In this document: one piece after another, positions 1-8,639 of the stretch | Position numbering within the stretch: the stretch's first letter is position 1 | Layout of the letters: every line of letters begins with the position of its first letter | DNA from: UBA6623 sp965226435 | Lineage (GTDB): Bacteria > Acidobacteriota > Terriglobia > Bryobacterales > UBA6623 | Reading direction: 5' to 3' | DNA: 64,000 nucleotides | Assembly (NCBI GenBank): GCA_965226435.1 | Contig: CBDDCY010000011.1 | Coordinates: 682,001-746,000, forward strand | Position numbers and translations under genes: made by a program | Notes under the pieces: model-generated | The model's input: the letters and a program-made list of their open reading frames with translations, nothing else | Database searches by the model: none | What the model was told of the DNA's origin: nothing

Positions 1-2
1 TT

Positions 3-428
3 TGGCCCGACGACCGAGGCTATTTCCTGGAAGTCGCGCGCATCGGGCAGGGCCTGCCGGGGGAGTTTCCTCCCGAATCAACCCAAGTCTCCGCCGCGCT
101 CAGCTACCCCCGCACGATCAAGGCTTTCCATTACCATTTACACCAAACCGATCTTTGGGTCCCGGCCAAGGGGATGTTTCAAGTCGCCCTGGTCGACTTG
201 CGGGCCGATTCGCCCACCTTCGGAACTCGAAATACTTTCTACGTCGGGTCGCTGCGGCCGTGGCAAATCCTGATCCCCCCCGGCGTCGGCCATGGATACA
301 AGGTCATCGGCGACGACCCGGCCATGCTGATCTACGTCACCAACCGCGTCTATAATCCCGCCGACGAGGGGCGCATTGAGTATGACGACGCGGGCATCGG
401 CTACGACTGGGAGACGCAGCACAAATGA
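3..428 (+). CDS. rfbC: dTDP-4-dehydrorhamnose 3,5-epimerase family protein, 5' end cut by window
   Basis: The frame is open from base 3, so the start lies outside the window; 141 residues are visible. The text carries RmlC-type landmarks: RTIKAFHYH (the RGLHYQ-like active-site histidine strand), VALVDLRADSPTFG, IPPGVGHGYKV and a C-terminal DDAGIGYDW. The enzyme epimerises C3 and C5 of dTDP-4-keto-6-deoxyglucose for deoxysugar synthesis in the cytoplasm. HYH replaces the usual HYQ, so it could be a paralogue acting on a related dTDP- or CDP-sugar. The stop overlaps the next start (ATGA), which points to translational coupling with rfbB. Confidence 0.85.
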   Translation, partial: WPDDRGYFLEVARIGQGLPGEFPPESTQVSAALSYPRTIKAFHYHLHQTDLWVPAKGMFQVALVDLRADSPTFGTRNTFYVGSLRPWQILIPPGVGHGYKVIGDDPAMLIYVTNRVYNPADEGRIEYDDAGIGYDWETQHK

Positions 429-1456
429 AACTGTTCGTCACCGGAGGCGCCGGATTCATCGGCTCGGCTTTCATTCGCCTTACGATCGATAACGACCCCG
501 ATGCCGAAGTGCTGAACTTCGATGCGCTCACGTATGCCGGCAATCTCGAAAATTTGGCCGCCGCGGCCGACGACCCGCGCTATCGCTTCGTCAAGGGGAA
601 TGTCGCCGACGCGGAGGCTGTGGACCGCGCCGTTTCCGATTGGCGACCCGATGCGATCGTCCACTTCGCCGCCGAGTCTCATGTCGACCGCGGCATCCTC
701 TCCCCGCAACCCGTGATCGAAACGAATTTCAACGGGACGTTCCAATTGTTGGAGGCCGCCAGGAAGCACAAGATTGCGCGCTACTTGCAAGTCTCGACCG
801 ACGAGGTGTACGGCAGCATCGATGCGCCCGCCGAGGCTGACGAGAGCTACCCGCTGCGGCCGAGCAGTGCCTATTCGGCTTCCAAGGCCGGCGCGGATTT
901 GCTGGCGCTTTCCTACGTCACGACCTACAAGATGGATGTGGTCGTGACGCGGGCGTCGAACAACTACGGCCCCTATCATTTCCCCGAAAAGCTGATCCCG
1001 CTGATGATCTCGAACGCTCTCGAGGATCGGCCGCTGCCCGTCTACGGCGACGGCATGCAGGTGCGCGACTGGCTATGGGTCGACGACCATTGCCGCGCGA
1101 TCCGCGCGGTGCTCGACAAGGGCCGAAGCGGCGAGGTCTATAACATCGGGGGCAACCGCGCCTTGCCGAATATCGACGTGGTGCATAAGATTTTGGAAGC
1201 CGTTGGGAAGCCGGAGAGCTTGATTCGCACGGTCGAGGATCGTCCCGGGCACGACCGGCGCTACGCAATCACCAGCGAAAAGGTGATGAACGAAACCGGG
1301 TGGGCGCCGCGCGTCGATTTCGAGTCGGGTCTGGCCGCGGCGGTCGGCTGGTATCGCGACAACTCGGCCTGGGTGGCGCGGGTGCGGTCGGGCGAATACC
1401 GCGATTATTACGAGAAGAACTACGAGCGGCGCGAGGCCGAGTTAAAGCAGTTGTAG
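425..1456 (+). CDS. rfbB: dTDP-glucose 4,6-dehydratase
   Basis: 343 residues, normal for RmlB. An N-terminal Rossmann motif GGAGFIGS (residues 7-14), the family motif STDEVYG (124-130, containing the catalytic Asp-Glu pair) and the YxxxK pair Y150/K154 are all present, as is the substrate-site stretch RASNNYGPYHFPEK. It oxidises C4, dehydrates across C5/C6 and re-reduces, giving dTDP-4-keto-6-deoxyglucose. The ATG overlaps the stop of the upstream epimerase gene by four bases. Together they supply an activated deoxysugar for surface polysaccharide; the rest of the cluster lies to the left of the window. Confidence 0.95.
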   Translation: MKLFVTGGAGFIGSAFIRLTIDNDPDAEVLNFDALTYAGNLENLAAAADDPRYRFVKGNVADAEAVDRAVSDWRPDAIVHFAAESHVDRGILSPQPVIETNFNGTFQLLEAARKHKIARYLQVSTDEVYGSIDAPAEADESYPLRPSSAYSASKAGADLLALSYVTTYKMDVVVTRASNNYGPYHFPEKLIPLMISNALEDRPLPVYGDGMQVRDWLWVDDHCRAIRAVLDKGRSGEVYNIGGNRALPNIDVVHKILEAVGKPESLIRTVEDRPGHDRRYAITSEKVMNETGWAPRVDFESGLAAAVGWYRDNSAWVARVRSGEYRDYYEKNYERREAELKQL

Positions 1457-1589
1457 AGAACCCGCGGTCGGCGCGGCCCGCAAGAAGGCCGAGTTTGCCG
1501 AGCCGCGGCAGAGCCGGCTGCGTTCGTCGAAGGCCGCTATGTTGGGAATCATGGAAATTCTCCCGGCGGGCGCCATTCGCCGTTCAACG

Positions 1590-3443
1590 ATGCGATTTCG
1601 GCGCGTGGTTGCGTTGGCCGCATTTTTCGCGCTCTTCCTCGCGGCACTGCCGGCGCAGCAACCGTCGGCCTCCGATATCGAGTCGAAGATCACGGCGCTC
1701 CTCGCGGCTGCCCGGCAAGCCGAAGGCCAAAAGGATTTCGCGGCCGCCTCTCGCCACTACCGAGAGATTCTGCGGATCGAGCCCGGCTGGGCTTTGATCC
1801 ATCAGAGTCTCGGGCTCTCTTATCATTTTCAAAATCGGTATTCCGAGGCCGTCGCCGCTTTTCGAAAGGCTCTCGAATTCGACGAGAGCCTATGGGGAGC
1901 CCATCTGTTCCTGGGGATGGACTACTACCGGACCAATCAGTTTCAGAAGGCAGTCCCCGCGCTCGAGCGTAGCGTGGCGCTCAACGCCAAGATGGCCGAG
2001 GCGGAGGCCGGACTGTGGCTTGGGCTCAGCTATGTCGCGCTCGGGCGCTCGGAAGACGCGATTCGCCGCTGGGAGGCCGGGCCGGGCGATGTCGAGCGGC
2101 TCTATCACCTAGCTCGGGCTTACGCCCGGCGGGCAGCGGAGTTATTTGAGCGGATCGGTCGACTCGATTCCGGCTCAGGCTTGGTCGCGATGTTGCAAGC
2201 CGAAAGAGCCGCTTCAGAGGCGCGCTGGTCGGCGGCCGAGGCGGACTACCGAGCCGCCATGGCTCGGCGACCCGATTTGGCCCGGGCGGTGGCGGGGCTG
2301 CGGCGATTCGAGCCGACGACTGCCGCGAGCGAAAGGGGAGTCCCGCCGCCCGTGAAGCTTTCCGCCCACGACGCCAGGGCGAACCTTGAACGCGCCGAGT
2401 TTCTCTTCAGCCGAGGAGCCGAGGCAAGAGGAAATATGCACTTGCGCGCTTTGAAAAACGCGGCGGCCGATCACCCCGGTTTGTCCGCGAAACAACGGCA
2501 AGAGATCGAACGCATCGAGCGATTGGCGCGGACGTCGCGGAATCTCGAACGAGCGCCCGACCCATCCGCGGCGACGTTCCGCGCCGGCTTGGAAGCGCTG
2601 GCGGCGAACCGTTTTTCGTCGGCCGCCGAGAGCTTCGCCCGTGCGCTCGGCGGCAAACCCAATCGCCTCGCCCGACTCTATTGGGTCGAGGCCCTGTTCG
2701 GCGCGGGGCGCTATCAAGAAGCCGTCGAGCAGTTGCGCGAGCTTCCCGACAACCCGGCGGACCTCGATGGTTTCTATTGGCTGGGGCGGACCTACAAGCA
2801 GCTGGCGGGGGCGACGCTGGCGAGACTGACCGAACAGGCGCCCGATTCATACCGCATTGACCAACTGACCGCGGAGCGCCTCGAGGAAAACACGGAGTAC
2901 GAAAAGGCGCTGGCGGCTTACCAAAGAGTCTTCGCGAAGCAGCCGGCGGCCGGCGGAGTTCGCTACGCGCTTGGAAACGTCTATTGGAAGATGCGGCGCT
3001 TCGAGGAGGCCGAAACGTGGCTGCGCGAGGAACTGAAAACGAATCCGCACCACAGTTCCGCGCACTTTCGACTGGGCAACCTTTACGCCGATCAAGGCAA
3101 GGCCGAGCAAGCGGTCACGCATTTGGAGCGGGCCCTCGCCGCCGGCGCCTCCTTCCCGACGGTTCGTCTCGATTTGGGAAGGGCGTTGAGCGCCGCGGGA
3201 AGGCACAGCGAAGCCGTCGAACAGCTGGCCGCGCACGCCGCCGCCAATCCGACCGAAGATCGCGCGCGTTACTTGCTGGCTCAGGCCTATCGGAGTCTCG
3301 GTCGCATCGACGAAGCCAAGCAGGCGATGCTCGATTACCGTGAGCTCAATCGCAAGCGTCTCGAAGAGGTGCAACGCGATGTTCGCGAAGCCGCTGAAGA
3401 AACCGGGGGCGACCCGCCGAGCCCGGGAAACCGGAATCCATAA
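1590..3443 (+). CDS. secreted tetratricopeptide-repeat protein
   Basis: 617 residues from the ATG at 1590. I prefer this to the in-frame ATG at 1539 because it begins directly with a signal peptide (MRFRRVVALAAFF...LPAQQ). The rest is almost entirely TPR-like helical pairs: clear units include LIHQSLGLSYHFQNRYSEAV, AHLFLGMDYYRTNQFQKAV, and a C-terminal block with GGVRYALGNVYWKMRRFEEAE, SSAHFRLGNLYADQGKAEQAV and RARYLLAQAYRSLGRIDEAK. This fits a periplasmic or outer-membrane-facing scaffold. No enzymatic motif is visible and the partner is unknown. Confidence 0.8.
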   Translation: MRFRRVVALAAFFALFLAALPAQQPSASDIESKITALLAAARQAEGQKDFAAASRHYREILRIEPGWALIHQSLGLSYHFQNRYSEAVAAFRKALEFDESLWGAHLFLGMDYYRTNQFQKAVPALERSVALNAKMAEAEAGLWLGLSYVALGRSEDAIRRWEAGPGDVERLYHLARAYARRAAELFERIGRLDSGSGLVAMLQAERAASEARWSAAEADYRAAMARRPDLARAVAGLRRFEPTTAASERGVPPPVKLSAHDARANLERAEFLFSRGAEARGNMHLRALKNAAADHPGLSAKQRQEIERIERLARTSRNLERAPDPSAATFRAGLEALAANRFSSAAESFARALGGKPNRLARLYWVEALFGAGRYQEAVEQLRELPDNPADLDGFYWLGRTYKQLAGATLARLTEQAPDSYRIDQLTAERLEENTEYEKALAAYQRVFAKQPAAGGVRYALGNVYWKMRRFEEAETWLREELKTNPHHSSAHFRLGNLYADQGKAEQAVTHLERALAAGASFPTVRLDLGRALSAAGRHSEAVEQLAAHAAANPTEDRARYLLAQAYRSLGRIDEAKQAMLDYRELNRKRLEEVQRDVREAAEETGGDPPSPGNRNP

Positions 3444-3585
3444 TGCCCACCGGAGAATTTCTCTTACGGCGGCGCCGGTGTCCCGGATCCGTCTCGGATC
3501 GCCTTCCATGCCGCGCCGACCAGTGAGTTTGTACAATGCAAGCACGTTCATGCGCGATGGCGATTGCCGCGTGGGGAGCTTGCCG

Positions 3586-4068
3586 ATGCCAATAAAGCGA
3601 GTGATTCTGATCTCGGTCTTCGTCGGTCTGACGGCGCTCTCCGCCGCGGGCCAGGGCAAGCCGCCTACGCCTCCCAAGCCCGACGTCCCCTTCTTGATCC
3701 ACGCCACGAGTCTGCTCGAAACCGAGTCCAATACCGCGGCGGAACTCGAAAAGAAGAAGCAGTTGTTCTACACGATCGAAGGTCCTTCGTCGGGTGTGGA
3801 GACACCGATGGCGCGGCCCGAGTTCGTCGTCCGCGCCGAAAAGCTCGATCCCGGGAAACTACGGTTGTATCGATTTGAATCGAAAGACGGGCGGCGTGAA
3901 ATCCTACTTCGCAAGAAGAAAAAGCTCGTTGCTCGGACCTACTTCCTTTCCCTAGATGACCTGGGAGAGGGCCTGTACCGGGTCCGCGTTGACGATGTCC
4001 TCGATAACGGCGAGTACTGCCTCACCCCGGATGGTTCAAACAACGTGTTTTGCTTCACGGTGTATTGA
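3586..4068 (+). CDS. small secreted protein of unknown function
   Basis: 160 residues from the ATG at 3586, preceded by GGGGAG at 3572-3577. A much longer in-frame extension upstream overlaps the TPR gene and is rejected. The N-terminus (MPIKRVILISVFVGLTALSAAGQ) is a clear signal peptide. The mature part is beta-rich with a lysine cluster (LRKKKKL) and ends in a VY strand that could close a small beta-sandwich. I do not recognise the family. It follows the TPR gene in the same direction and may share its transcript. Confidence 0.65.
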   Translation: MPIKRVILISVFVGLTALSAAGQGKPPTPPKPDVPFLIHATSLLETESNTAAELEKKKQLFYTIEGPSSGVETPMARPEFVVRAEKLDPGKLRLYRFESKDGRREILLRKKKKLVARTYFLSLDDLGEGLYRVRVDDVLDNGEYCLTPDGSNNVFCFTVY

Positions 4069-4160
4069 GTTCGTGACGCAGCCCGGAAGCCAACCTCTTG
4101 CTACTCTGACAAGGCGGCGGGACCGATGGAACTCAAGACCGCTCCGCCGTCGACACCACC

Positions 4161-4943
4161 ATGCCCTACGCGAACCTACTCTACGAAGTCGCCGATTCCA
4201 TTGCCTTGGTGACAATCAATCGGCCTGAGAAGCTCAATCCACTCAACCGCGACACCGTGAACGCGATCGGACAATGTTTCGCGGACCTTGCCGCCGACTC
4301 CGACGTCAAGGCGGTCATCGTTACCGGGGCCGGCGACCGCGCTTTCGTGGCCGGGGCCGACATTAGTCAACTCACCGAGCTGACCGGGCTAGGCGGACGC
4401 GAGTGGGGTCTGCACGGGCAAGCCGTCTTCGGGCGAATTGAAAATCTGGAAAAGCCCGTGATCGCGGCCGTCAACGGCTTCGCGCTCGGTGGCGGGCTCG
4501 AACTGGCCATGGCCTGTCATATTCGCGTGGCGTCGGAGAACGCGAAGCTCGGTCAACCGGAAGTCAAACTGGGCATTGTTCCCGGCTACGGTGGGACGCA
4601 ACGGCTGCCGCGCTTGGTGGGAAAAGGGCGCGCGCTCGAGATGATCTTGACGGGCGATCCGATCACCGCCGAGGAGGCCTATCGCATCGGATTGGTGAAT
4701 CGCGTCGTTCCCGGCGAAGACTTGATCCCGACCGCGCGACGAATTGCTTCTAGAATATTAGAGAACGGTCCGGTAGCCGTGGCTCTGTCATTGCAGGCGG
4801 TGAACCGCGGCTTGGAGATGCCCTTGGACGCGGCGCTCGACTGGGAGGCCTCGCAGTTCGGCCTCAGTTGCGCCACCGAGGACATCCGCGAGGGAACGCG
4901 CGCCTTCCTCGAAAAGCGCAAGGCTCGCTTCGAGGGGCGCTAG
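4161..4943 (+). CDS. enoyl-CoA hydratase/isomerase (crotonase superfamily)
   Basis: 260 residues, the standard crotonase length. Crotonase signatures are complete: GADISQL oxyanion-hole strand, ALGGGLELAMACHIRVAS and QPEVKLGIVPGYGGTQRL. The two catalytic glutamates fall at E114 and E134, 20 residues apart as in classical hydratases (E144/E164 in rat crotonase), so true hydratase activity on 2-enoyl-CoA in fatty acid or amino acid breakdown is likely. No other beta-oxidation gene is adjacent. Confidence 0.9.
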   Translation: MPYANLLYEVADSIALVTINRPEKLNPLNRDTVNAIGQCFADLAADSDVKAVIVTGAGDRAFVAGADISQLTELTGLGGREWGLHGQAVFGRIENLEKPVIAAVNGFALGGGLELAMACHIRVASENAKLGQPEVKLGIVPGYGGTQRLPRLVGKGRALEMILTGDPITAEEAYRIGLVNRVVPGEDLIPTARRIASRILENGPVAVALSLQAVNRGLEMPLDAALDWEASQFGLSCATEDIREGTRAFLEKRKARFEGR

Positions 4944-4960
4944 CGCTGTATGAGAGCAGG

Positions 4961-5461
4961 ATGAGAAAAAAGCTGGAACGCTATCAATCGATCGAAGGCG
5001 AACTGACCGCAACCGGGCTGCGGTTCGGCTTTGTCGTCGCTCGTTTCAACAGTTTCATTACCGAAAGGCTGCTCGCCGGAGCGCTTGACGCAGTGGAACG
5101 CAGCGGCGGCGGGGACGCGGCTTGCGACGTCGTCTGGGTGCCTGGTTCCAGAGAGATCCCGGCGGCGGCCAAGGAGCTGGGAGCGAGTGGGCGTTACGAC
5201 GCGGTCGTTTGCCTGGGGGCGGTGATCCGCGGCAAGACAACTCACTATGACTACGTCGCGCAAGAAGCCTCGAAGGGCATCGCCCAGGCCGGGGCCGAAA
5301 CCGGAGTGCCGACAATTTTCGGCGTATTAACCTGCGATACCCTTGAGCAGGCCATTGACCGCGCCGGCGCCAAAGCGGGCAACAAAGGCTTCGAGGCCGC
5401 CATGGCCGCTGTGGAGATGGCCAACCTGCTCAAGGAACTCCGCGCCAAGTCGAACGACTAA
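4961..5461 (+). CDS. ribH: 6,7-dimethyl-8-ribityllumazine synthase
   Basis: 166 residues from the ATG at 4961; the longer reading frame upstream overlaps the hydratase gene out of frame and is not part of the family. Motifs are VARFNSFITERLLAGA, VPGSREIPAAAKEL, LGAVIRGKTTHYDYV (with the catalytic histidine) and FGVLTCDTLEQAI. It condenses the ribityl-pyrimidine with dihydroxybutanone phosphate in the last-but-one step of riboflavin synthesis and normally forms a 60-mer or pentamer. Only one base separates its stop from nusB, the common ribH-nusB pairing. Confidence 0.95.
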   Translation: MRKKLERYQSIEGELTATGLRFGFVVARFNSFITERLLAGALDAVERSGGGDAACDVVWVPGSREIPAAAKELGASGRYDAVVCLGAVIRGKTTHYDYVAQEASKGIAQAGAETGVPTIFGVLTCDTLEQAIDRAGAKAGNKGFEAAMAAVEMANLLKELRAKSND

Positions 5462-5462
5462 C

Positions 5463-5960
5463 ATGCCCTCCAGACACCGCTCCCGAGAACGCGCCCTCCA
5501 GATGATCTATCAGTGGGATCTCACGCGCGCCCCGATCGAGGAAGTTACCGAACGATACAACCAAACGCTGGCCCTCAACGCCGGCGATACGGGTGAGCAA
5601 AAGGCCGAGCCCGATCCGTTCGCCGAACGGCTGGTTAAGGCTGTCACGTCAGGCATCGAAAGAATTGACGAGCTGATCGGCCGACACGCCGCCCACTGGC
5701 GGATCGACCGAATGTCGGTAGTCGATCGCAACATTCTCCGCCTCGGCGTGGCTGAGTTGATCGCCGGGACAGCCGCTCCGGCGGTCGTTATTAACGAGGC
5801 GATGCAAGTCGGTCGCCGCTTCTCCGCTAAAGAGTCGGGCCCTTTCTTGAACGGCGTACTCGACGCGATCCGAAAACGGTTGGAAGAGTTGGAAGAGTTG
5901 GAAGAACTCGAAGAGAATGATCCGGCCGCCAATGCAAGCGACACCGGCGGCTTGAGCTGA
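5463..5960 (+). CDS. nusB: transcription antitermination factor NusB
   Basis: 165 residues from the ATG one base after ribH. NusB features: SRERALQMIYQWDLT at the N-terminus, and the conserved WRIDRMSVVDRNILRLGVAEL followed by VVINEAMQVGRRFS and FLNGVLDAI. It binds boxA RNA with NusE/S10 for antitermination in rRNA operons. The tail carries a Glu-Leu-Glu reiteration encoded by direct DNA copies of a 9-base unit near 5880-5910, a likely slippage tract that varies between strains. Confidence 0.95.
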   Translation: MPSRHRSRERALQMIYQWDLTRAPIEEVTERYNQTLALNAGDTGEQKAEPDPFAERLVKAVTSGIERIDELIGRHAAHWRIDRMSVVDRNILRLGVAELIAGTAAPAVVINEAMQVGRRFSAKESGPFLNGVLDAIRKRLEELEELEELEENDPAANASDTGGLS

Positions 5961-6485
5961 CCCAGCGGGCCTTACGCGCCGCCGGCCTTTCCCTACAGTT
6001 GGCCTTAGAACGGAGTTGCTGGTAATCCGTCCCCCTATTGGTCTTTCGTGCTACTTCCATAAACACGCGGTCATCATGGAGCGAAGGGGTCCGGCGCTTT
6101 CCGTGCGAGCTGGAACGGTGCTGCTGAGCACGAGCATTGTTTTTATCTAAGTCTTTTCATTTCAACGGAAAAGCTGCCGCGATCGCCCCCGGTTGGCAAC
6201 CAATCGTAGGCCTTGAGGCCGAAGGCTTCGTCATCATGTGCGGTGCCGAACGGTCCCTTCCGGGACTTTCCTTGCCTAAGCGCGGGGCAATGCCGGCCCC
6301 CCGTGAGCCCGGGTCTGAACCTCGATCGTAGTGGTTTTACCTTGCTTCAAAAGAGTACCACCGAGCTATTGGCCGAAACACGGCAGCCGGGTCATGATGG
6401 GCGTGTTGAAAGATTGCAGTTACTCGCAATCGTCATCAAGGATTCTAGGATCTGAATTTACTTTAAGTCTTAAGGAGAAAAGGGA
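5961..6485. other. long non-coding stretch upstream of the first pilin copy
   Basis: About 525 bases between nusB and the first Flp gene without a convincing gene. The 3' part from 6314 is the conserved leader shared with the second pilin unit. A TGG-N7-TTGC string in the leader (near 6331-6345) looks like a sigma-54 promoter but is one base short of the canonical GG-N10-GC spacing. Nothing else is recognised in 5961-6313. Confidence 0.5.
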
Positions 6486-6674
6486 ATGAACAAACTGTAC
6501 AGTCTGATTTTGAAGCTGGCGCGCGACGAGCGTGGTCAGGACATGGTTGAGTATGCTCTGTTGGCCGGCTTCATCGCCGTCGCCGCTGGCGCGATCCTTC
6601 CGGGCATTTCCGGCAGCATCAGCACTATCTTCTCGAAGATGGCCAGCTTGGTCGCCAACGCCGCCGCTTCCTAA
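6486..6674 (+). CDS. flp: Flp-type pilin subunit, copy 1
   Basis: 62 residues with a strong AAGGAGAAAAGGG ribosome-binding site. A short basic leader ends RDERG; the expected prepilin-peptidase cut is after this glycine, leaving QDMVEYALLAGFIAV, which has the class IVb/Flp Glu5-Tyr6 pair and hydrophobic assembly helix. The product would be the major subunit of a Tad-type pilus. No Tad assembly genes are in the window. It differs from copy 2 by one residue (Ala13 here, Thr13 there). Confidence 0.9.
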   Translation: MNKLYSLILKLARDERGQDMVEYALLAGFIAVAAGAILPGISGSISTIFSKMASLVANAAAS

Positions 6675-6703
6675 GAGCGCACCTTCTTCTATCGCGGTCT
6701 CGA

Positions 6704-6736
6704 GGGCCGGATCCGGGTACTACCCGGGCCCGGCCC
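6704..6736 (+). terminator. GC-rich hairpin after pilin copy 1
   Basis: Two 14-base arms (6704-6717 and 6723-6736) pair around a 5-base loop with one A-C mismatch and one G-T wobble. It lies 30 bases after the stop codon and is followed by TTGCCTCTTT, so it may terminate or stabilise the pilin transcript. It is conserved in copy 2. Confidence 0.6.
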
Positions 6737-7151
6737 TTGCCTCTTTGGGGCCGTCAGGCCCTTCCGACATTATCTTCGTAACCTTGAGGGCGGCAGCCGG
6801 CCCCGCTTACCTCGACCCAGCCTAAACTATTGATTCAATCCCACTTGCGACGATGAAACCGTCGGGCGGTCCATTCGACTACGCTGCCAACAGACACGGC
6901 GCTAGCCGCGATGCCGTAGCCGAACCGTCTCCTTCGGACTCTCCATTGTCCTTACGCTAAGTAATCTACCCCCCCCTCGATACCGGATCTGAACCTGACC
7001 TTAGTGGTTTTACCTTGCTTCAAAAGAGTACCACCGAGCCATTGGCCGAAACGTGGTAGCCGGGGCATGATGGGGGTGTTGAAAGATTGTGGTTATTCGC
7101 GATCGTCACAACGATTCTAGGATCTGAATATTAGTTCAAGGAGAAAAGGGA

Positions 7152-7340
7152 ATGAATAAACTGTACAGTCTGATTTTGAAGCTGACGCGCGACGAGCGTG
7201 GTCAGGACATGGTTGAGTATGCTCTGTTGGCCGGCTTCATCGCCGTCGCCGCTGGCGCGATCCTTCCGGGCATTTCCGGCAGCATCAGCACCATCTTCTC
7301 GAAGATGGCCAGCTTGGTCGCCAACGCCGCCGCTTCCTAA
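7152..7340 (+). CDS. flp: Flp-type pilin subunit, copy 2
   Basis: 62 residues, identical to copy 1 except for Thr13. Same ribosome-binding site, cleavage site and Glu5-Tyr6 motif. The single difference lies in the leader peptide, so the mature pilins would be identical. The coding DNA differs at only a few bases, indicating a recent duplication or gene conversion. Confidence 0.9.
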   Translation: MNKLYSLILKLTRDERGQDMVEYALLAGFIAVAAGAILPGISGSISTIFSKMASLVANAAAS

Positions 7341-7369
7341 GAGCAGACCTTCTTCTGTTGCAGTCTCGA

Positions 7370-7402
7370 GGGCCGGATCCGGGTACTACCCGGGCCCGGC
7401 CC
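7370..7402 (+). terminator. GC-rich hairpin after pilin copy 2
   Basis: Exact counterpart of the hairpin after copy 1, at the same distance from the stop codon. Confidence 0.6.
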
Positions 7403-7505
7403 TTGCCTCGTTTGGGGGCCCCGCGAAGCCTTCCCTTCCACTGGCACCGACTCCGGTGCTCATTGAAAGCCTGAAATTCCACACGTTCGCCCCGGGGCCG
7501 CTAGC

Positions 7506-8375
7506 CTAGCGACTCCCTTTCGGCGGCTTTTTCGAATCTTCGATTTCCTTGAGCAACTGCTCAGCCTGCTCCTTGAGTTCCTCGTCTTCGCCCTCCGCCG
7601 CCGGAGCGGCAAAGGCCGCCGCCATATCGAGCAGGAAGACTTCCTTGGCCGGCTCCATCAGGTGGGCGCGATCGAAGATCCCGGAGCGATCCACGACGGC
7701 TTGCGCCACCGCCAGGAAGAACGGCGCGGCGTTAACCTCGATTGGGGTGGTTTGGAAGGCGTCGCGTGTTTTTGCGATGTCCTCGTCCATGCCGCCGACG
7801 GCCGCCGCCGAGAGCAGAAGGGCCCGCTCGAGGGTCTGAGATTGGGCGCTTCCCGCTTGGGTTTCGTTTAGAGGGATGCCTTCGGAAATGCTCGTCAGAA
7901 TCGGCGACTCGTTGCCGCTGCCGGCGGGCAGTGGAAAGTCGAGCGAGAACGTGGCGGCCGTACCGATCTGCTTCCTCCAAGCGCCGAGCGACTCGACCAA
8001 GGCGATCGTGTGCCTTCTTGCGTCGCGGCGATACTGCTGTACGAAGTTCATCATATCCGCCGCGCCGGCTTCATTTTTCTTGGCGCCTTGGGCGTAGCCT
8101 TCGCTCAGTTCTGTATATCCGGCGGCCAGGCCGTTGAGCAACACGAAATGCCAGACGCGGGCGCGGTCACGCCAGGGGTTCTCCGACCCCATGATTTTGC
8201 CGAGATGCTCCTGCGTCTTTTCAAAATCACCGCTGCCGTTATTTGCCGCGGCGGCGTCCCAAAGCCATTCCGGGCTGCCGACGGCAGGGCCGGTTTCACC
8301 ACTGCCCCCGCAACCGATAATCGTTAACGCAATCAATACAAGAACCCCCGTCAGGAGTTGATTCTTCGATGTCAT
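7506..8375 (-). CDS. lipoprotein of unknown function
   Basis: 289 residues. The N-terminus is a lipoprotein signal with the lipobox I-I-G-C, lipidated cysteine C22, then a Gly/Ser linker. The mature part is helical, rich in Ala and charged residues, and ends in a Glu/Lys-rich coiled-coil-like tail. A tract such as WHFVLLNGLAAGYTELSEGYA may be a TPR-like pair. I do not recognise the family. It faces the pilin genes convergently, so a pilus role is possible but unsupported. Confidence 0.7.
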   Translation of the reverse strand: MTSKNQLLTGVLVLIALTIIGCGGSGETGPAVGSPEWLWDAAAANNGSGDFEKTQEHLGKIMGSENPWRDRARVWHFVLLNGLAAGYTELSEGYAQGAKKNEAGAADMMNFVQQYRRDARRHTIALVESLGAWRKQIGTAATFSLDFPLPAGSGNESPILTSISEGIPLNETQAGSAQSQTLERALLLSAAAVGGMDEDIAKTRDAFQTTPIEVNAAPFFLAVAQAVVDRSGIFDRAHLMEPAKEVFLLDMAAAFAAPAAEGEDEELKEQAEQLLKEIEDSKKPPKGSR

Positions 8376-8639
8376 GACGGTACCTCCTTGCTGCTATGAC
8401 AGTCTTATGGATTTGTTGCTCCGTTCGCAACAATCAACGGAGAAAAGTTTTCGGCGAATGAGGCCGAGACAGAAACGACGGGCCTCCGCGGTCGGGAAGA
8501 AAGCGTCGTTCCGGGCAACCAGGGGAGTCAGCCTTTGCCCGCGTCAATCAAGCCTCCGTCACCCGCTTGCTCCGGCGGCTTCAGAGCGGCTTTCGCTCCC
8601 TACCCCGACGGAGATCTCGGCATGCGGGCCGCGGCCACT

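Larger units (their letters stand above)
6314..6736 (+). repeat. pilin duplication, unit 1
   Basis: Leader of about 170 bases, Flp gene and downstream GC-rich hairpin that reappear as a second unit at 6988-7402. Identity is high in the leader (with small gaps), near-perfect in the coding part, and resumes at the hairpin; it drops off beyond it. Confidence 0.85.
6988..7402 (+). repeat. pilin duplication, unit 2
   Basis: Second copy of leader, Flp gene and hairpin. The sequence between the units (6737-6987) is unique and holds no gene I can support. Confidence 0.85.

Noticed and set aside
1442..1693. Minus-strand frame between rfbB and the TPR gene
   Set aside because: It overlaps the start and signal peptide of the clear TPR gene and has no family character.
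6331..6345. Sigma-54 promoter upstream of the pilin units
   Set aside because: TGG and TTGC blocks are present in both leaders but the spacing is one base shorter than the required GG-N10-GC.
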